Origin: Mytilus galloprovincialis
Taxonomy: Eukaryota; Mollusca; Bivalvia; Mytilida; Mytilidae
Length of the DNA stretch: 64,000 bases
Direction: 5' to 3'
Assembly: GCF_965363235.1 (NCBI RefSeq)
Contig: NC_134851.1
Location: forward strand, 53,820,833-53,884,832
This document shows, piece by piece, positions 12,241 to 58,799 of the stretch. The notes beneath the pieces were generated by a model. The model made no database searches. It was not told the DNA's origin and saw nothing but the letters and a program-made list of their open reading frames with translations. The position numbers and the translations under genes were made by a program. Position 1 is the first letter of the stretch. Each line of letters begins with the position of its first letter.

Positions 12241-12765
12241 TTTATCATATACTTCCGACAATAGTTTTATGTAAGGCAAATAAACTAATGCAATAACTAA
12301 AACAGTCAAACACTTTATAAAGAAAATTAAAGTTATGAATCAAGTATACTATAGTTGTTCTACAACAGCATCATTAACTCCTTATATATTTATGGTAACA
12401 TTTCCTATAGAGGCATTTTGAAACATTGAAAATTTGGAAGAGTTTTACGATCATTACTACTCCATGTTTGTTGTTCATAATTGTCAATGGCATTTGTTAG
12501 CAAGTATTAAACTATCCCCACAAAAGTCCCGTAAATTTTGACGTCGTCATAAAAAACATCTGACGTCACAATGGAAAAGTAAACAACCGATACCGGAAAC
12601 ACCGGAAGTAACTTGCACGAGAGGCACTATTATGGGTGTTGTGCACGAGATGCACCTGATATGGGTTATCAGCCCGGGTGGGAAATTATGGCTTGTGTAC
12701 TTCCGCTCATTACACATACATTGTATATGCAAAAGCTATCATATCAATGCTAAGTATATGATAAA
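12241..12765. mobile_element. Possible TIR element next to the hairpin
   Basis: TTTATCATATACTT (12241-12254) and AAGTATATGATAAA (12752-12765) are perfect 14-bp inverted repeats about 500 bp apart. No transposase ORF lies between them. The hairpin at 12104-12237 abuts the left end and may belong to the same element. Confidence 0.5.
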
Positions 12766-13189
12766 CATTCATAAACAGTAGGTTAACCGGTTAAATGATT
12801 ATCTTTCTTCCAAGTATTTGACGTAATAAATCTATGTGTTACAAAATACATTCTGGTATATAGTTAGTGAAAGAGGAAAATTTTCCTCGACACAACAAAC
12901 GATGAGATCATTAGGTTAGTGGAGTTTTACATACAATAGGTATCACGGGCAGTAACGTTTGTCGTATCGGGTGAAGTGATTTTGTTTAGGTTAGTCTAGT
13001 TGAGCATAATTTGCACATGGCGGTTTTGAAGATTCAATGATATGATTGTATTAAGGTAGAATTGGTGTGTGTGTGTGGTTTGGGGGGTGGGGTGTTCTTA
13101 ATACAAATCCATAGGTTTTTAAAATAATTTCTGAAAATGTAATTTATACAAAATATAATAAAAATGTATGTGTCACCGGGCTTTTATTA

Positions 13190-13430
13190 TCATACTATGG
13201 ATTGTGCAAGACCATAACAATCAAAACCAAGGAGTAAACAAAGACTGGAAAAACCAAAAGACATTTACATCAACAGTTATCAATAATAAATAAGAAACAA
13301 CACGATATCCACTAAAAACCGGTAGTGAAATCAGGTGCTCCGGAAGGGTAAGCATTTCCTGCACCATCCGGCACCCGTCGTGTTATTTCTTTGTTCAGTT
13401 CGGTAATGATGGAAGGTTATTATGACTGAG
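13190..13430 (+). repeat. Dispersed repeat related to 56793-58022
   Basis: The part with ggtgctccggaagggtaagc and ggcacccgtcgtgtt is a variant of the text near 56975-57015 (ctcgaagggtaagcagaaac ... ggcacacatcgcgttgc) and of its opposed arm near 57830. It has no coding content. Confidence 0.5.
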
Positions 13431-13534
13431 GAAGAATATAAAAAAAGATTTCTGACACACTTTTGTCAAAATGGCCAATCAACCGTAAAATTTCTTGAGT
13501 GATGACCTTAATTTGATTGATTCATAGCCCTGTC

Positions 13535-14323
13535 TTAGCAACTTTTGAGAAAGCAGTATTCCTCGTTCAACAAAATCAACGTACTTTGAGCAGCTCTAGA
13601 GTAACGTATCAATTGAGACACATATACTCCATATGCTGGTGCCGCTGGGATGTTGCTACACAGAAATGGAAAGTTGCCTATAGGAAAATTAAAATGATCG
13701 CGTTTGTCATAAATTTTGGTATTCAACCTACCATCAGTAGTCATTTCGAGAAAAAGGTCTAAATATGAAGTAGATTTATCTGTGTCGGTAGTATCTTTAA
13801 TTTCAAGTTCACTTGGATATATTAAATGTAAGTGATCAATGAATCTATCATTAATAAGAGACAGTACATCATCAATATACCAAAAAGTGAAATTAAAAGA
13901 CTGGGCTAATTTCTTTTCTCCTTTCTGTACTAGCCCTTGGATAAATTCTGCTTCATAGGAATACAAAAACAAATCTGCAAATAGAGGAGCGCAATTGGTA
14001 CCCATTTTGATTTCAATAGGCTGTTGGAAGACCAAACTTCCAAATTCAACAAATATGTTTTCAATTAAAAAGTCCAGCATGGCAGTGGTATTCTCTTAGG
14101 TGTATTTTTTCCTTGACTCTGTATGATTTTTCACAAAGTAAGCTGAATTTCTGCCCAAAACTAGATATTTTAAACGTCTAGTGCCCTTTTTGTTGAAGAA
14201 ACAAAAACTGACGAGTTCTTTCAGTCGAGCTTTAAGTTTAGTATGTGGAATAGTGGTATAAAGAGTTGAAACACATATTGAAAGATTTTGTATAGATTCC
14301 ATACGAAAACCCAATATCTGCAA
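13535..14323 (-). mobile_element. Penelope-like reverse transcriptase fragment (broken)
   Basis: Minus-strand ORFs at 14323-14096 and 14080-13535 carry successive parts of one reverse transcriptase. The first has TLYTTIPHTKLKARLKEL. The second has MGTNCAPLFADLFLYSYE, the catalytic YIDD and a YLDLFLE segment, then a KRDHFNFP...SNIPAAPAYGVY tail. This order, with FxTLYTxIPH before the palm and a YLD block after it, fits Penelope-like elements as I know them. A LINE assignment is possible but less likely. The copy is broken (at least one break), and no GIY-YIG domain or terminal repeat is seen. It is probably a dead fragment. Confidence 0.65.
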
Positions 14324-14339
14324 TAGAAAATATGAAAAG

Positions 14340-15080
14340 ATAGCTCTTAATAGTATACTAATAAAATGATTTCAGATAAGAAAAAGAAAAAAATGGAGTT
14401 ACCAGACTTTTTTTTTTGCGACACAATAAAATGGTTTAATTCACTACTTATACATAATATTATAAAAAGCACTTTATCCGAGTTATGTCCCTATGTGACA
14501 AAGTCGAAAAAAATGTATCTACAAAAATTTCTATTTTTTTTTGGGTAAAATACAGTCGTAAATATGATAAAACACAAAATCATCTATATATAAACGAAAA
14601 GTCTTAGAAATGAACTACACACTACTCTCGTTAATTGCACATTTCATTAACGATTTCAGATTGTTATCTGCTTTTTCAAAATCCAAGATGGGTTACGTAA
14701 TACGGCTTCGTCACAGCACCGTCAACTTAAATAACAGAAACAATCGAATATGCAAAAGAGATGCTGGAAGTATTCAAAGAAGTTTGTTCAGAAGAGATCT
14801 TCAAATTATATTTTTTATATAAGCAAAAGATGGTTTTGAAAACAAAGTTTGTCTTTTTTTCATTTTTCGATTTTGTCCGTCGGGTTTTGGAGTCAGGCGT
14901 CTCAGCTTTGTTTTTTTTACCGACATATGTAAATGTTTTAGCAAATCCGAATTCATATAATTCCAAATCTAAAAAAAAAAAAAGATTCACGAGAGGAACA
15001 ATCAGAACTCAGATGATAAAAATAAAATTTCAGAGCATTAATTGATTTTGATTATTAGAAATTAGATTTTGCTAGTCCAA
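14340..15080. other. AT-rich DNA without recognisable content
   Basis: Homopolymer runs and short chance ORFs on both strands overlap each other. None has a recognisable domain or codon pattern. Confidence 0.5.
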
Positions 15081-15092
15081 TTAAACCAATAT

Positions 15093-15165
15093 AAAAAAAA
15101 AAGAAGATGTGGTATGATTGCCAATGTGACAACTCTTCACAAGAGACCAAACCAAATTTTTCTCC
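15093..15165 (+). repeat. Solo end of the AAGATGTGGTATGA repeat family
   Basis: The text aagaagatgtggtatgattg ... caatgtgacaactcttcac matches the ends of the element at 15492-15996. Other copies lie at about 24570-24625 (-), 30715-30910 (+), 49030-49140 (+) and 56030-56170 (+). Confidence 0.65.
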
Positions 15166-15491
15166 TTTACCATATTAGTTCTTCCAAAATCAATATACTT
15201 TGAATAACAAAGGAGTTCTAATATCTCTATTTATTGACCTAAATTACTCCTACTGATCTTTCATACTGCACGGCGAATTTTAAATTTATAAATCCTTGTG
15301 TAGCTTTCTAATCTTACTGAATGTCATTTGTAGACGCTGAAAAGAAAAAGGACCAATATTTACCATGTCTTTTTTGTCAATCATAGATCTGAAAGCTGTC
15401 CAATCCTATACCATATCGTACGCTTGATATATGTTTGTAAACTAAAAGAATAATGCCATTCAGCTCTGGCTATAGGTTGCTGTGCATAGAT

Positions 15492-15996
15492 ATAAGAAGA
15501 TGTGGTATAAGTGCCAATGAGACAACTCTCCATCCAAGTCACAGTATGTAAAAGTAAACCATAAGAAGTCAAAGTGCAGTCTTCAACACAGTGCCTCCGA
15601 ACAGCAAGCGACACTGTGCGGGACAAATGTGACATTCCAGAATTGGCGAATCTGACTGTGTTGTTTTCCAAGATAACAAAATTATTTTTTTACCAAGTGA
15701 TCGTACACACTTAGAAAAATCTATTTCCCCAAATCATGGTTCCAACATGTTACTGAGTCTGGTGTCACTGTTGTCACCACAGCTTATTCAAAGTTCCCAA
15801 GGGGAAATTTAAAGTTCCCTTCGCAACTACAAATTCCCATTGGAACATTAGTAGATAATTTCTACCAACGGGAAATGTACTTAGCTATAAATGTCCCCAA
15901 AAATTACTAGTGTAAAACCCTTCAAACGGGAAAACCAACGGTCTAATCTATGGAGAGTTGTCTCATTTGCAATCAAACCATATCATCTTATTTTTA
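15492..15996. mobile_element. TIR element of the AAGATGTGGTATGA family, about 505 bp
   Basis: The left end (ataagaagatgtggtata ... tgagacaactctccat) is matched in reverse complement by the right end (atggagagttgtctcatttg ... accatatcatctta), giving inverted ends of about 40 bp. The inner part shares gtgtaaaac...tcaaacgggaaaac with the 30715-30910 copy. There is no ORF, so it is non-autonomous. Most other copies in the window keep only one end. Confidence 0.7.
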
Positions 15997-15999
15997 TGA

Positions 16000-16429
16000 T
16001 TTAATAAAATATTGTGTTTCTTACTATTCGCCAATACACCTTTCCATCCATTCGATCGTGTCCAATAGTCCAAGTGTGTTGTTACATAATTAGTTTCACG
16101 CAATGCTTTTCCTCGTGCTGTTTTTACAGAACTTCGCAACCGAATAAGTCATGTCGATATGCTATAACTTAATTTAAACATTTTTGATTTTTGAAGCTAT
16201 TGGACTTTGTTATATTATATAATGTTTTATAAAATTTATGATGCAATGAACACTATGAAATTTTATTCTTATGCATACATGTAGCATTAAGACTGTCACT
16301 GACTGATTTTAAAAATAATTTCAACCACATGTTTAGTTATGATTTCATTGCCACAAATGGATGTTAAATGTTTTTCATCTGTTTTTTTTCTTTCCTTTTC
16401 ATGATAAATCAGTGTTAATAGTTATTTAT
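16000..16429. other. AT-rich intergenic DNA
   Basis: I see no gene or repeat that I can name. Confidence 0.45.
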
Positions 16430-16888
16430 ACATGAGCCAACTCGCCCCACACATTAAACGTCATGTGATGTTTGACTGATAAAATGCTTTTAAATGATAT
16501 ATGTGTGTCAAATATTGTTAACTGTTTTCTTACTTAACTGTACTTGCTAGTATGTAAGTAATTATTTGATTCTTTATGATGACAGTGCACATTTTCTACG
16601 TACTTTTTAAAAGTAAATATTTACTCTTTACAAAGAACCTGCAAAAGAAATCACTGTATTGCAGGTGCCTGTAAAATAGCCAGTTCTATAGAAATATGCT
16701 TTTTTGCCGACTTGAATAAGGACATTTTTATCAGAGTCGTCATAATAGCTATTTTGCAGGCACCACTACCTTAATTATGTGCGACTTCTGACGAATCATT
16801 ATAAGGATATTTTGACGAATCACGGCAATATTTTAACTTACGCAAATAGAAGCCGAAAATTACAGTTTAACGAATAACGGTAAGTGGT

Positions 16889-17052
16889 CAGTGGCGGATC
16901 CAGAAATTTACATAAGTGGGGGCCCATTGACTGACATAAGAGGGGGCCGCTCCAGTCACGCATCAATGATTCCCTATATAAGCAACCAATTTTTTTCCCA
17001 AAAAGGGGGGGGGGCGGGCCCGCCCCCCCCTGCCCCCCTAAATCCGCCTCTG
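16889..17052. mobile_element. hAT-like MITE
   Basis: The left end CAGTGGCGGATCCAG and right end CTAAATCCGCCTCTG are imperfect inverted repeats of the CAGnGGCGGA type found at hAT-like ends. The inside is G- and C-rich with long G and C runs. The 8-bp flanks do not match clearly, so the target duplication is unproven. A related end occurs at 63714. Confidence 0.6.
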
Positions 17053-17104
17053 GTGGTGTTCACTTAAACTTTCAAGGAATAAGAGAATAAGAAAAATAAA
17101 TTTG

Positions 17105-17365
17105 TCTATATTTGATTTTTTTAATTGATATTCCCTGAAATCATATGTAAAATAATTTGTCTATCATTTGATTTTTTTTATTGATATTCCCTGAAATCAT
17201 ATGTAAAATAATAAGTAAAATGTTCAGTGATTATATTTTAAAAATGGCTGGTAATTTTCAGGGATTGTATATAATCACTAATGATTTTACCGATTCTACA
17301 TAATCACTGAAAATCAGTGATTCTACATAATCACTGAAAATCAGTGATTCTACATAATCCCAAAT
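17105..17365 (+). repeat. Two short tandem repeats
   Basis: A block of about 60 bp (ttgatattccctgaaatcat) occurs twice between 17105 and 17215. A 27-bp unit (ttctacataatcactgaaaa...) repeats at 17294, 17321 and 17348 with little change. Each unit holds its own inverted pair (atcactga / tcagtgat). Confidence 0.75.
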
Positions 17366-17975
17366 GGTCTATACAAATTCACTGTTTATAAGTACTAACG
17401 AGGTTCTTTTAACATGTGTGTGTTTTTTTATATATATTATTCATTTCAACGGTTTTTACTAGTCAGAATTTATAAGATATTTGTTAATTCATTCTGGGAA
17501 CTTATATTTTAATCTATATTTTGAAAGTACAGGGTCCCTGGTCCCTGGTTCACTACAGTAAACATCACATGACGTTTAATGTGTGGGGCGAGTTGGCTCA
17601 TGTCTGTTTGTCTAATCTGGTTTCCAATGGTCGGGATACAGGCTGTTTATTACCTAGATGGCGGGAAAGGCTTACAAGCAGATTTATATATATTATAGCT
17701 TATTTACATTGTAAAACTTAAACACCTGCTCATCGCTAGAATTGTATTAAGTTTTCAAACGCACACAAATACACACAATATACCTCAAAAGTTTTTCTTG
17801 GAGACAGCTCAGGATACTGTATGATTTGATTTTAACGTGGTAAGTAGTTACGATGGTTATGTAAGACCTGGAGGCTGGATTAACAGACTATAAGGGTATC
17901 CCCATCGTGCTCTTGATAATGCATTGTAACGTAACAATTTCCATTGAAAAAGCATGCATAGTACATATATGCTTT

Positions 17976-18753
17976 CGGGTCGATCCGGCCCAACGTCGAT
18001 CCGTCCCATATGTAAAGTCGATCCGGCCCCAATAAAAAATATATTTATAAGGAATAAAAATAAAGATAGATATTAATGTAATTCATAAATGTTTATGATT
18101 TTTATTATAATGTAAAAGCTGTACGGTAAAGACCTTGTTGATTAATTTACGTAACTTTAATTAATCAGGATTTGATTTAATTAAGTGATTACAAGTGGCA
18201 TTACCTTAGTTCACAATCATCAGACAATTGTTGAATAAACAAACCAATTATAGACTAATGATTTGATTAATCAAGTCATTATGCATGGTGAGTTAAATTT
18301 TATAGACCTGTTCCACTGGATTGTAAATATTTATTTAGATATTCTGTTTATGAACCAAAAAATATAAAATCGCCATGACATTCAAAGTTAAAGCAAGGAT
18401 TCTTACTATACAAATCCTTGGTTAAAGTTATCATGGAAAATAACTTCATATTTCAAAATATGTTGAAGGTGCTATACAACCAGCGACACAATAACACTCA
18501 TGTTCGTATCAATTTAAAATAGTTCTTTAACTGGTACTCCAATACTTCACTTACCTGTTGTCATCCATCATCGGACACTTTTTTGTAAATTCCATTTATA
18601 CTGTTAAAATGTGTCACAAATTCCTCCAAAATCAATATAGTTATTTCATATTTTATTATGGGGCCGGATCGACTTGGGGCCGGATCGACGTGGGCCGGAT
18701 CGACTTGGGCCGGATCGACTTTGGGCCAGATCGGTTTGGGGCTGGAACGACCG
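17976..18753. mobile_element. Foldback-like element with tandem 16-bp repeats in its arms
   Basis: The left arm (17976-18030) has three units of GTCGATCCGGCCC. The right arm (about 18659-18753) has six units of the complement (GGGCCGGATCGACTT), which decay towards the outside. About 630 bp of AT-rich DNA lies between. The GC-rich repetitive arms contrast sharply with the interior. No ORF is convincing. The right arm happens to read as repeated GRID peptides in one frame, which I regard as chance. Confidence 0.7.
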
Positions 18754-18869
18754 GATACCGTGTATATGACGAACAAAAACATATGATCTGACAGAACACC
18801 CTCCCTGGTAGCCAAATCAGAACTATTGCTCTCGCTCTTGACTCGTCTCAAAAATATTTTCTGGTCCAA

Positions 18870-20084
18870 CCTAGAAATTTAAATCTTTGCTGATAAAAAG
18901 TTTTTTGCAAACATTTGTAGTTCAGGATCTCTTACCTTTTATGTGCTTATCATGCTTATTGATATAGAAATATCCAGAAGAAAAGATAAAATAAGTTACA
19001 ATTTCAATAGAAGTGAGCAAATATTTACTGATTTCAAAATAGTCCCCTGAATTTCCAAAATACGTTGCTTCTGAAGAGTATGAAATATCAAGTTCGGAAC
19101 AATTTGGCAAACCCAAATTTCCGGATAATATAAATCCATACAATGCCATACAATCTAACTTCTGGAAATTCCGATCCGTCAAATTTTACTGAGTTTTAAT
19201 TCAAAGCATTCATGTTATATTGGCTTGGGTCTTTGAATTCATTTCACTTGATATAGGGTAAAAATTGGTTTGTCATGTGCACTTTTAAAAAGTTCTGCTT
19301 GCAGGATAAACAAAGGGGTTAAACATACATGTAGGTCACTTTAAACATGTCATTTTAACTATAAACTATAATATTCAAACAAGTATTACACAGCTGTAAA
19401 CACTCTTAAAAATGGTTAGGTTACAAATGTAGAAAAAGAAAAACATCCGGTTTGAATTTTATCTTTGATTCTTAATTTTTAGAAATTCTCATTTGAATAT
19501 CAAGACATCTTTAATCTTTCAAATATCAAGACATCTTCCTGATCTAGGTCTATTTTCATGAATTTTCCATCTATAGGATTATAGAATTTATTCCGTTCAA
19601 CAGAGAATTGAAATCAACAGAGTTTAGAATGCTTTTATTAAACAGGAATTTGAAGACTGAGACTCGCCTGACTTCAATATACAACATACATTTACAAGGT
19701 TTAAATTGTACAATTTATAATATTGTTCTTCGAAACATCCACAGTTGTTTGATGGGAACCAACCAGATGAGTTGTGAAAATATGGTATGAGGACGGGAGT
19801 TGACTGGATTTCCTTAACCTTAGTTGTGAATACTAAGCCTTTGTTATTTGGTTGAGTCAGGGAAGTACTTCTCCATGTTCTCTATCTCTCATCCAGTTAG
19901 AGCCCTCAAGTACTGGCAGAAGGTTCAGTTAAATGGTTCCTGGAAGCAATCAATGTGATGTGTAACTTTCTAATCATAATTAGTTCAAAGAAATGTATGT
20001 TGTTTTTTGTTCATATCAAATATTTTCAAGTATGTTATTTATTGTTTATATCAAATATTAACATGCATATGTTGTTTATTCTAG
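18870..20084. other. Non-coding DNA upstream of the HELLS start exon
   Basis: No ORF or repeat is recognised. The 5' UTR exon(s) and promoter of HELLS should lie here or further left, because the start exon is preceded by an acceptor site. I cannot place them. Confidence 0.4.
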
Positions 20085-55425
<35,341 letters not shown>

Positions 55426-56029
55426 GGTTTCTTTCTAATTTCTTTTTTTTTGCCTTTAACAAAAGTTACAGAATGTGAGACATAGGGATTAAAATATGGT
55501 AGTTGCATAAGGATTCGACCTCATTGCATTGATCAATAGTAAATGTTTAAGTTATTTGATTGATTAAGTCTGTGTTTCAGATACTATAATCAGTAATGTA
55601 TGGAATGATTGTAAGGTGTACATGTCAGTTCAGCAGGTCAAATGTAATTGTGACCTTGGGGAACATTGGGCAATATTAAGTGTCTTGGTAATTTATTTTT
55701 AAATACTTTAATTAATAGATATACTTTATTTGGTTTAAGGAATATTTTACAGGTGTAAATGTCAGTCTGATGGGTACCATCTGTCCTTGACCTCATTTTC
55801 AAGGTTAATTTATAAATGTTGAGTTTCTGGGGTTTGATCCCCTTCTCTAATACTGTATGGTGTATTGATTGCTTGTAATGTATGTGTGGCCTTAGGTAGG
55901 CCACATACATATTATCTGGCTTTGTTAATTGGTTAATGCTTGTTTTTTTTCTTGTAAAGATACTATAAGCAACATATCAATTTCATTAGATGCATCATTT
56001 GTGCATAGAACTATTAGGTTTACATATAA

Positions 56030-56170
56030 GAAGGAAGATGTGGTATGACCAAATGATACAGAAATTAACAACTGAAGGTCGCTGTACAGCCTTCAACAAT
56101 GAGCAAAGCCCCTACAACATAGTTATAAAAGGCCATGAAAAGAAAAATGAGAAAACTAATGGCCTAAATA
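56030..56170 (+). repeat. AAGATGTGGTATGA family copy
   Basis: It starts aggaagatgtggtatgacc and has acagccttcaacaatgagca. It runs straight into the M1 copy at 56191. Confidence 0.65.
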
Positions 56171-56190
56171 ATATACAAAATATGAATGAA

Positions 56191-56440
56191 CATGAATGTG
56201 TCAAGAGTTCGTGGCTGCCCAATCCACACTATCATGTTCTATGTTCAGTGGACGGTGAATATTGATTAAAAACTTAATTTGGCATTAAAATTAGAAAGAT
56301 CATATAACATGCATACTAAGTTGCAAGTTGATTGGACTTCAACTTCATCAAAAACTACCTTGACCAAAAACTTTAACCTGAGGTGGGACAGACGGTTGGA
56401 AGCACATACCAGAAAACATAATGCCCATAAATGGGACATA
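56191..56440 (-). mobile_element. Family M1 element, single-unit copy
   Basis: In reverse complement it has the core unit and the end gacacattc(a)tg. The simple repeat is reduced to gggacagacgg. Confidence 0.75.
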
Positions 56441-56792
56441 AAAATAAATATGTAACAGCATCAAACGACAACTACTGAATTACAGGCTCCTGGATTGGGA
56501 GTCCGGGACAGGCACATACATGCAGAATGTGGCAGGGTAAAACATGTAAGAGGGTTCCCAACCCTCCCCTAAGCTTGTAAAGAACTTACTATACAAATAA
56601 GTTGAAAAAGGCTTAACTCATCAGTAGTATACAAAAAGAAATGCATCTAACAAAAACGTTACCGGGTACTTGTACATCCCAACAACAAAAAGACACTCAG
56701 AAAGTACTTGCAGTTACTGATGGCTAGTTCAAGTTAGGTTAAATTACAGCAGTACATGTATATTTAGAAAAATCTTAATTATATTATATTGG

Positions 56793-58022
56793 AATGATTG
56801 TAAAAAAGGGACAAAAGATTCCAGAGAGATAGTCAAACTCATAGATCGAAAATAAACTGCCAACGCTATGGCTAAAAAAGAAAAGGACAAACAGACAAAT
56901 AATAGTACATATGACACACCATAGAAAACTTAAGACTAAGCAACATGAACCCCACAGGAAACGTGTTGATCTCGAAGGGTAAGCAGAAACTGCTCCATAT
57001 ATGGCACACATCGCGTTGCTCATGTTATTACAAACCCCGTAAATAGTCTTTAATTCGGTAGGTCATATTCATGAAAAGGGAAGGGGATTGTAGTTACTAC
57101 ATGAGGAACTGCTGATAACCGCTGTGAAACAGTTATTCCATAACGGACAACCAACTCCTGATGGCGTCCGAAAGGGATGATTTCAACTTCACCATTTGGA
57201 ATTCTTGGTTTAATAGATCCCTTGTGAGCTGTACATATCTGTCTAGCAGAGTTTATCTTATCTTGACCTTATTGTTACGGGTCAGTTTAGTGTTTAGTCC
57301 ATTTTCCTGAACTAGTAAACATTGTTGTTTAAGGGCAAGCTGAAGCCGCCTCCAGGTTCAAGATTTTTCATGTACACTCTTGTTATATAATTTTTTTTTT
57401 TTATGTTAATATAATTTTTCGTTTTTTTTTTTTTACTTTTTCAAACCCCAATTGACAAAATTATCCAGAAATTTGTGCATGCACAATTGTATACTATTAG
57501 TTGCAATTTTTATTAATGTTGTGACAACATTAACGATATTCCCGGGCTTTTATCCTATAATGATTTCCTTGAAAGAGGATTGCTGCTCACAAGGAAGCTA
57601 TTAATCAAAGAGTTCCCATTGGTGAAGTTGAAATCATCCCTTCGTAAATTTTACGGACGCCATCACAATGGGTTGACCGTTACAGAATATTCGTTTGACA
57701 GCTGATATTGGGTATAATCCTAATGTCGTTACTACAATCCCGTTCCTTTTCCAATCATGTGACCTACCGAATTAGATTTTTTATCGGGTTTGCAATTACA
57801 TTAGCAACATGATTGGTACCACATGGGGAGCAGGAGTTTATCCTTCTTGGACACCTGAGATCACCCCAGTTATTGGTGGGGTTCGTTTGGCTTAGTCTTG
57901 AGTTTTCTTTATTGTGTCATGGTATTATTAGGTGTCTGGTTTTCTTTTTTAGCCATGGCATTGTCATTTTATTTTCGATCTACGAGTTTGAATATCTTTC
58001 TGGTATCTTTGCCCCTCTTTAA
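56793..58022. repeat. Long inverted repeat, arms about 425 bp
   Basis: The left arm (56793-57215) and right arm (57597-58022) are diverged reverse complements. Examples are gatcgaaaataaactgcc / gtcattttattttcgatc, ggtaggtcata / tgtgacctacc, and ggatgatttcaacttcacc / ggtgaagttgaaatcatcc. The loop is about 380 bp. The 210-bp frame at 57813 is part of the right arm and has no support as a gene. Confidence 0.85.
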
Positions 58023-58029
58023 CATTATT

Positions 58030-58699
58030 TAATTCGATTTTATTACATATTTAACAGAATAATCCAGCACAAATAAAATTCTCCGTCTACTTATGCGACA
58101 CAAGACCCACCCCTTTCTCATTTTTTAGGATTTCCTTCAACTTTAAGTTCGGTGGAGACCATGAAGCAGGTTATCTTTTTTGGGGCCTCGCATCAGTCAT
58201 CAATAATAGGTTATACTTTGTCATCTTCTCTTAAAGTTTAACTTTTTGGCTAATTTCAACCATATCACAGTTTGTCATGTAAAAATGGTTGAAATTAAAG
58301 AAAGGAATATTTGTGTCATAAGTTACGTTGCGCTATTGTGACATCAATGCATTTCGATGTATTTACAGGCAATATATTATAAACAGCTTTATTTTAAATG
58401 GATTTTATAATACAGTTATGCATATATATATTACTGCTTATTATGTCACCGGAACATTATCAGACCAAACCTTCCATCCCATGAATTCGTCTTAAATGAA
58501 ACAACAACTTTTTGTTATTGCAATGTTTTCAAAGTTATCATAGCCAGGACCTATTTTCATTGGGCCGACATGGCATTCAGATAATAAGTGTGAAATGTAA
58601 CAATACTTTTTCGTAATTGTTACGTTTTCATTGTAATCGTAGCCAATACCTATTTTTATAAATGTTATCTATGACTCAGTAACACAGTAAGCATTATAA
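58030..58699. other. Non-coding DNA downstream of the neuropeptide gene
   Basis: No gene or named repeat is seen. Two loosely similar parts (about 58500-58560 and 58590-58650: tttttcattgggccgac / tatttttataaatg) suggest an old duplication. Confidence 0.4.
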
Positions 58700-58703
58700 T
58701 ATT

Positions 58704-58709
58704 TTTATT
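58704..58709 (-). terminator. Poly(A) signal of the neuropeptide gene
   Basis: TTTATT on + reads AATAAA on -, 91 bp after the stop codon of the neuropeptide ORF. Confidence 0.7.
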
Positions 58710-58799
58710 GCAATTTCCAAATTATTACTCATCTTCAAGTTTTTTTCTAATTTTATGCTTGTTTTTCTTTTGCTTTCTGAATAGTAGATTTTCCATAGT

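Larger units (their letters stand above)
16430..17603. mobile_element. Non-autonomous TIR element with perfect 44-bp ends
   Basis: Positions 16430-16473 (acatgagccaactcgcccca...) and 17560-17603 are perfect 44-bp inverted repeats. The 1.17-kb element has no transposase ORF, and I see no clear target duplication. A hAT-like MITE (16889-17052) and short tandem repeats lie inside it. Confidence 0.8.

Noticed and set aside
14366-15045. Lys/Phe-rich small ORFs on both strands
   Set aside because: They arise from A- and T-runs, with no domain, splice or codon support.
18558-18869. Repeat proteins with GRID or DPAQVDPA units on the two strands
   Set aside because: Both come from the 16-bp GC-rich repeats of the foldback arm.
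57813-58022. 69-codon ORF
   Set aside because: It is part of the right arm of the long inverted repeat.
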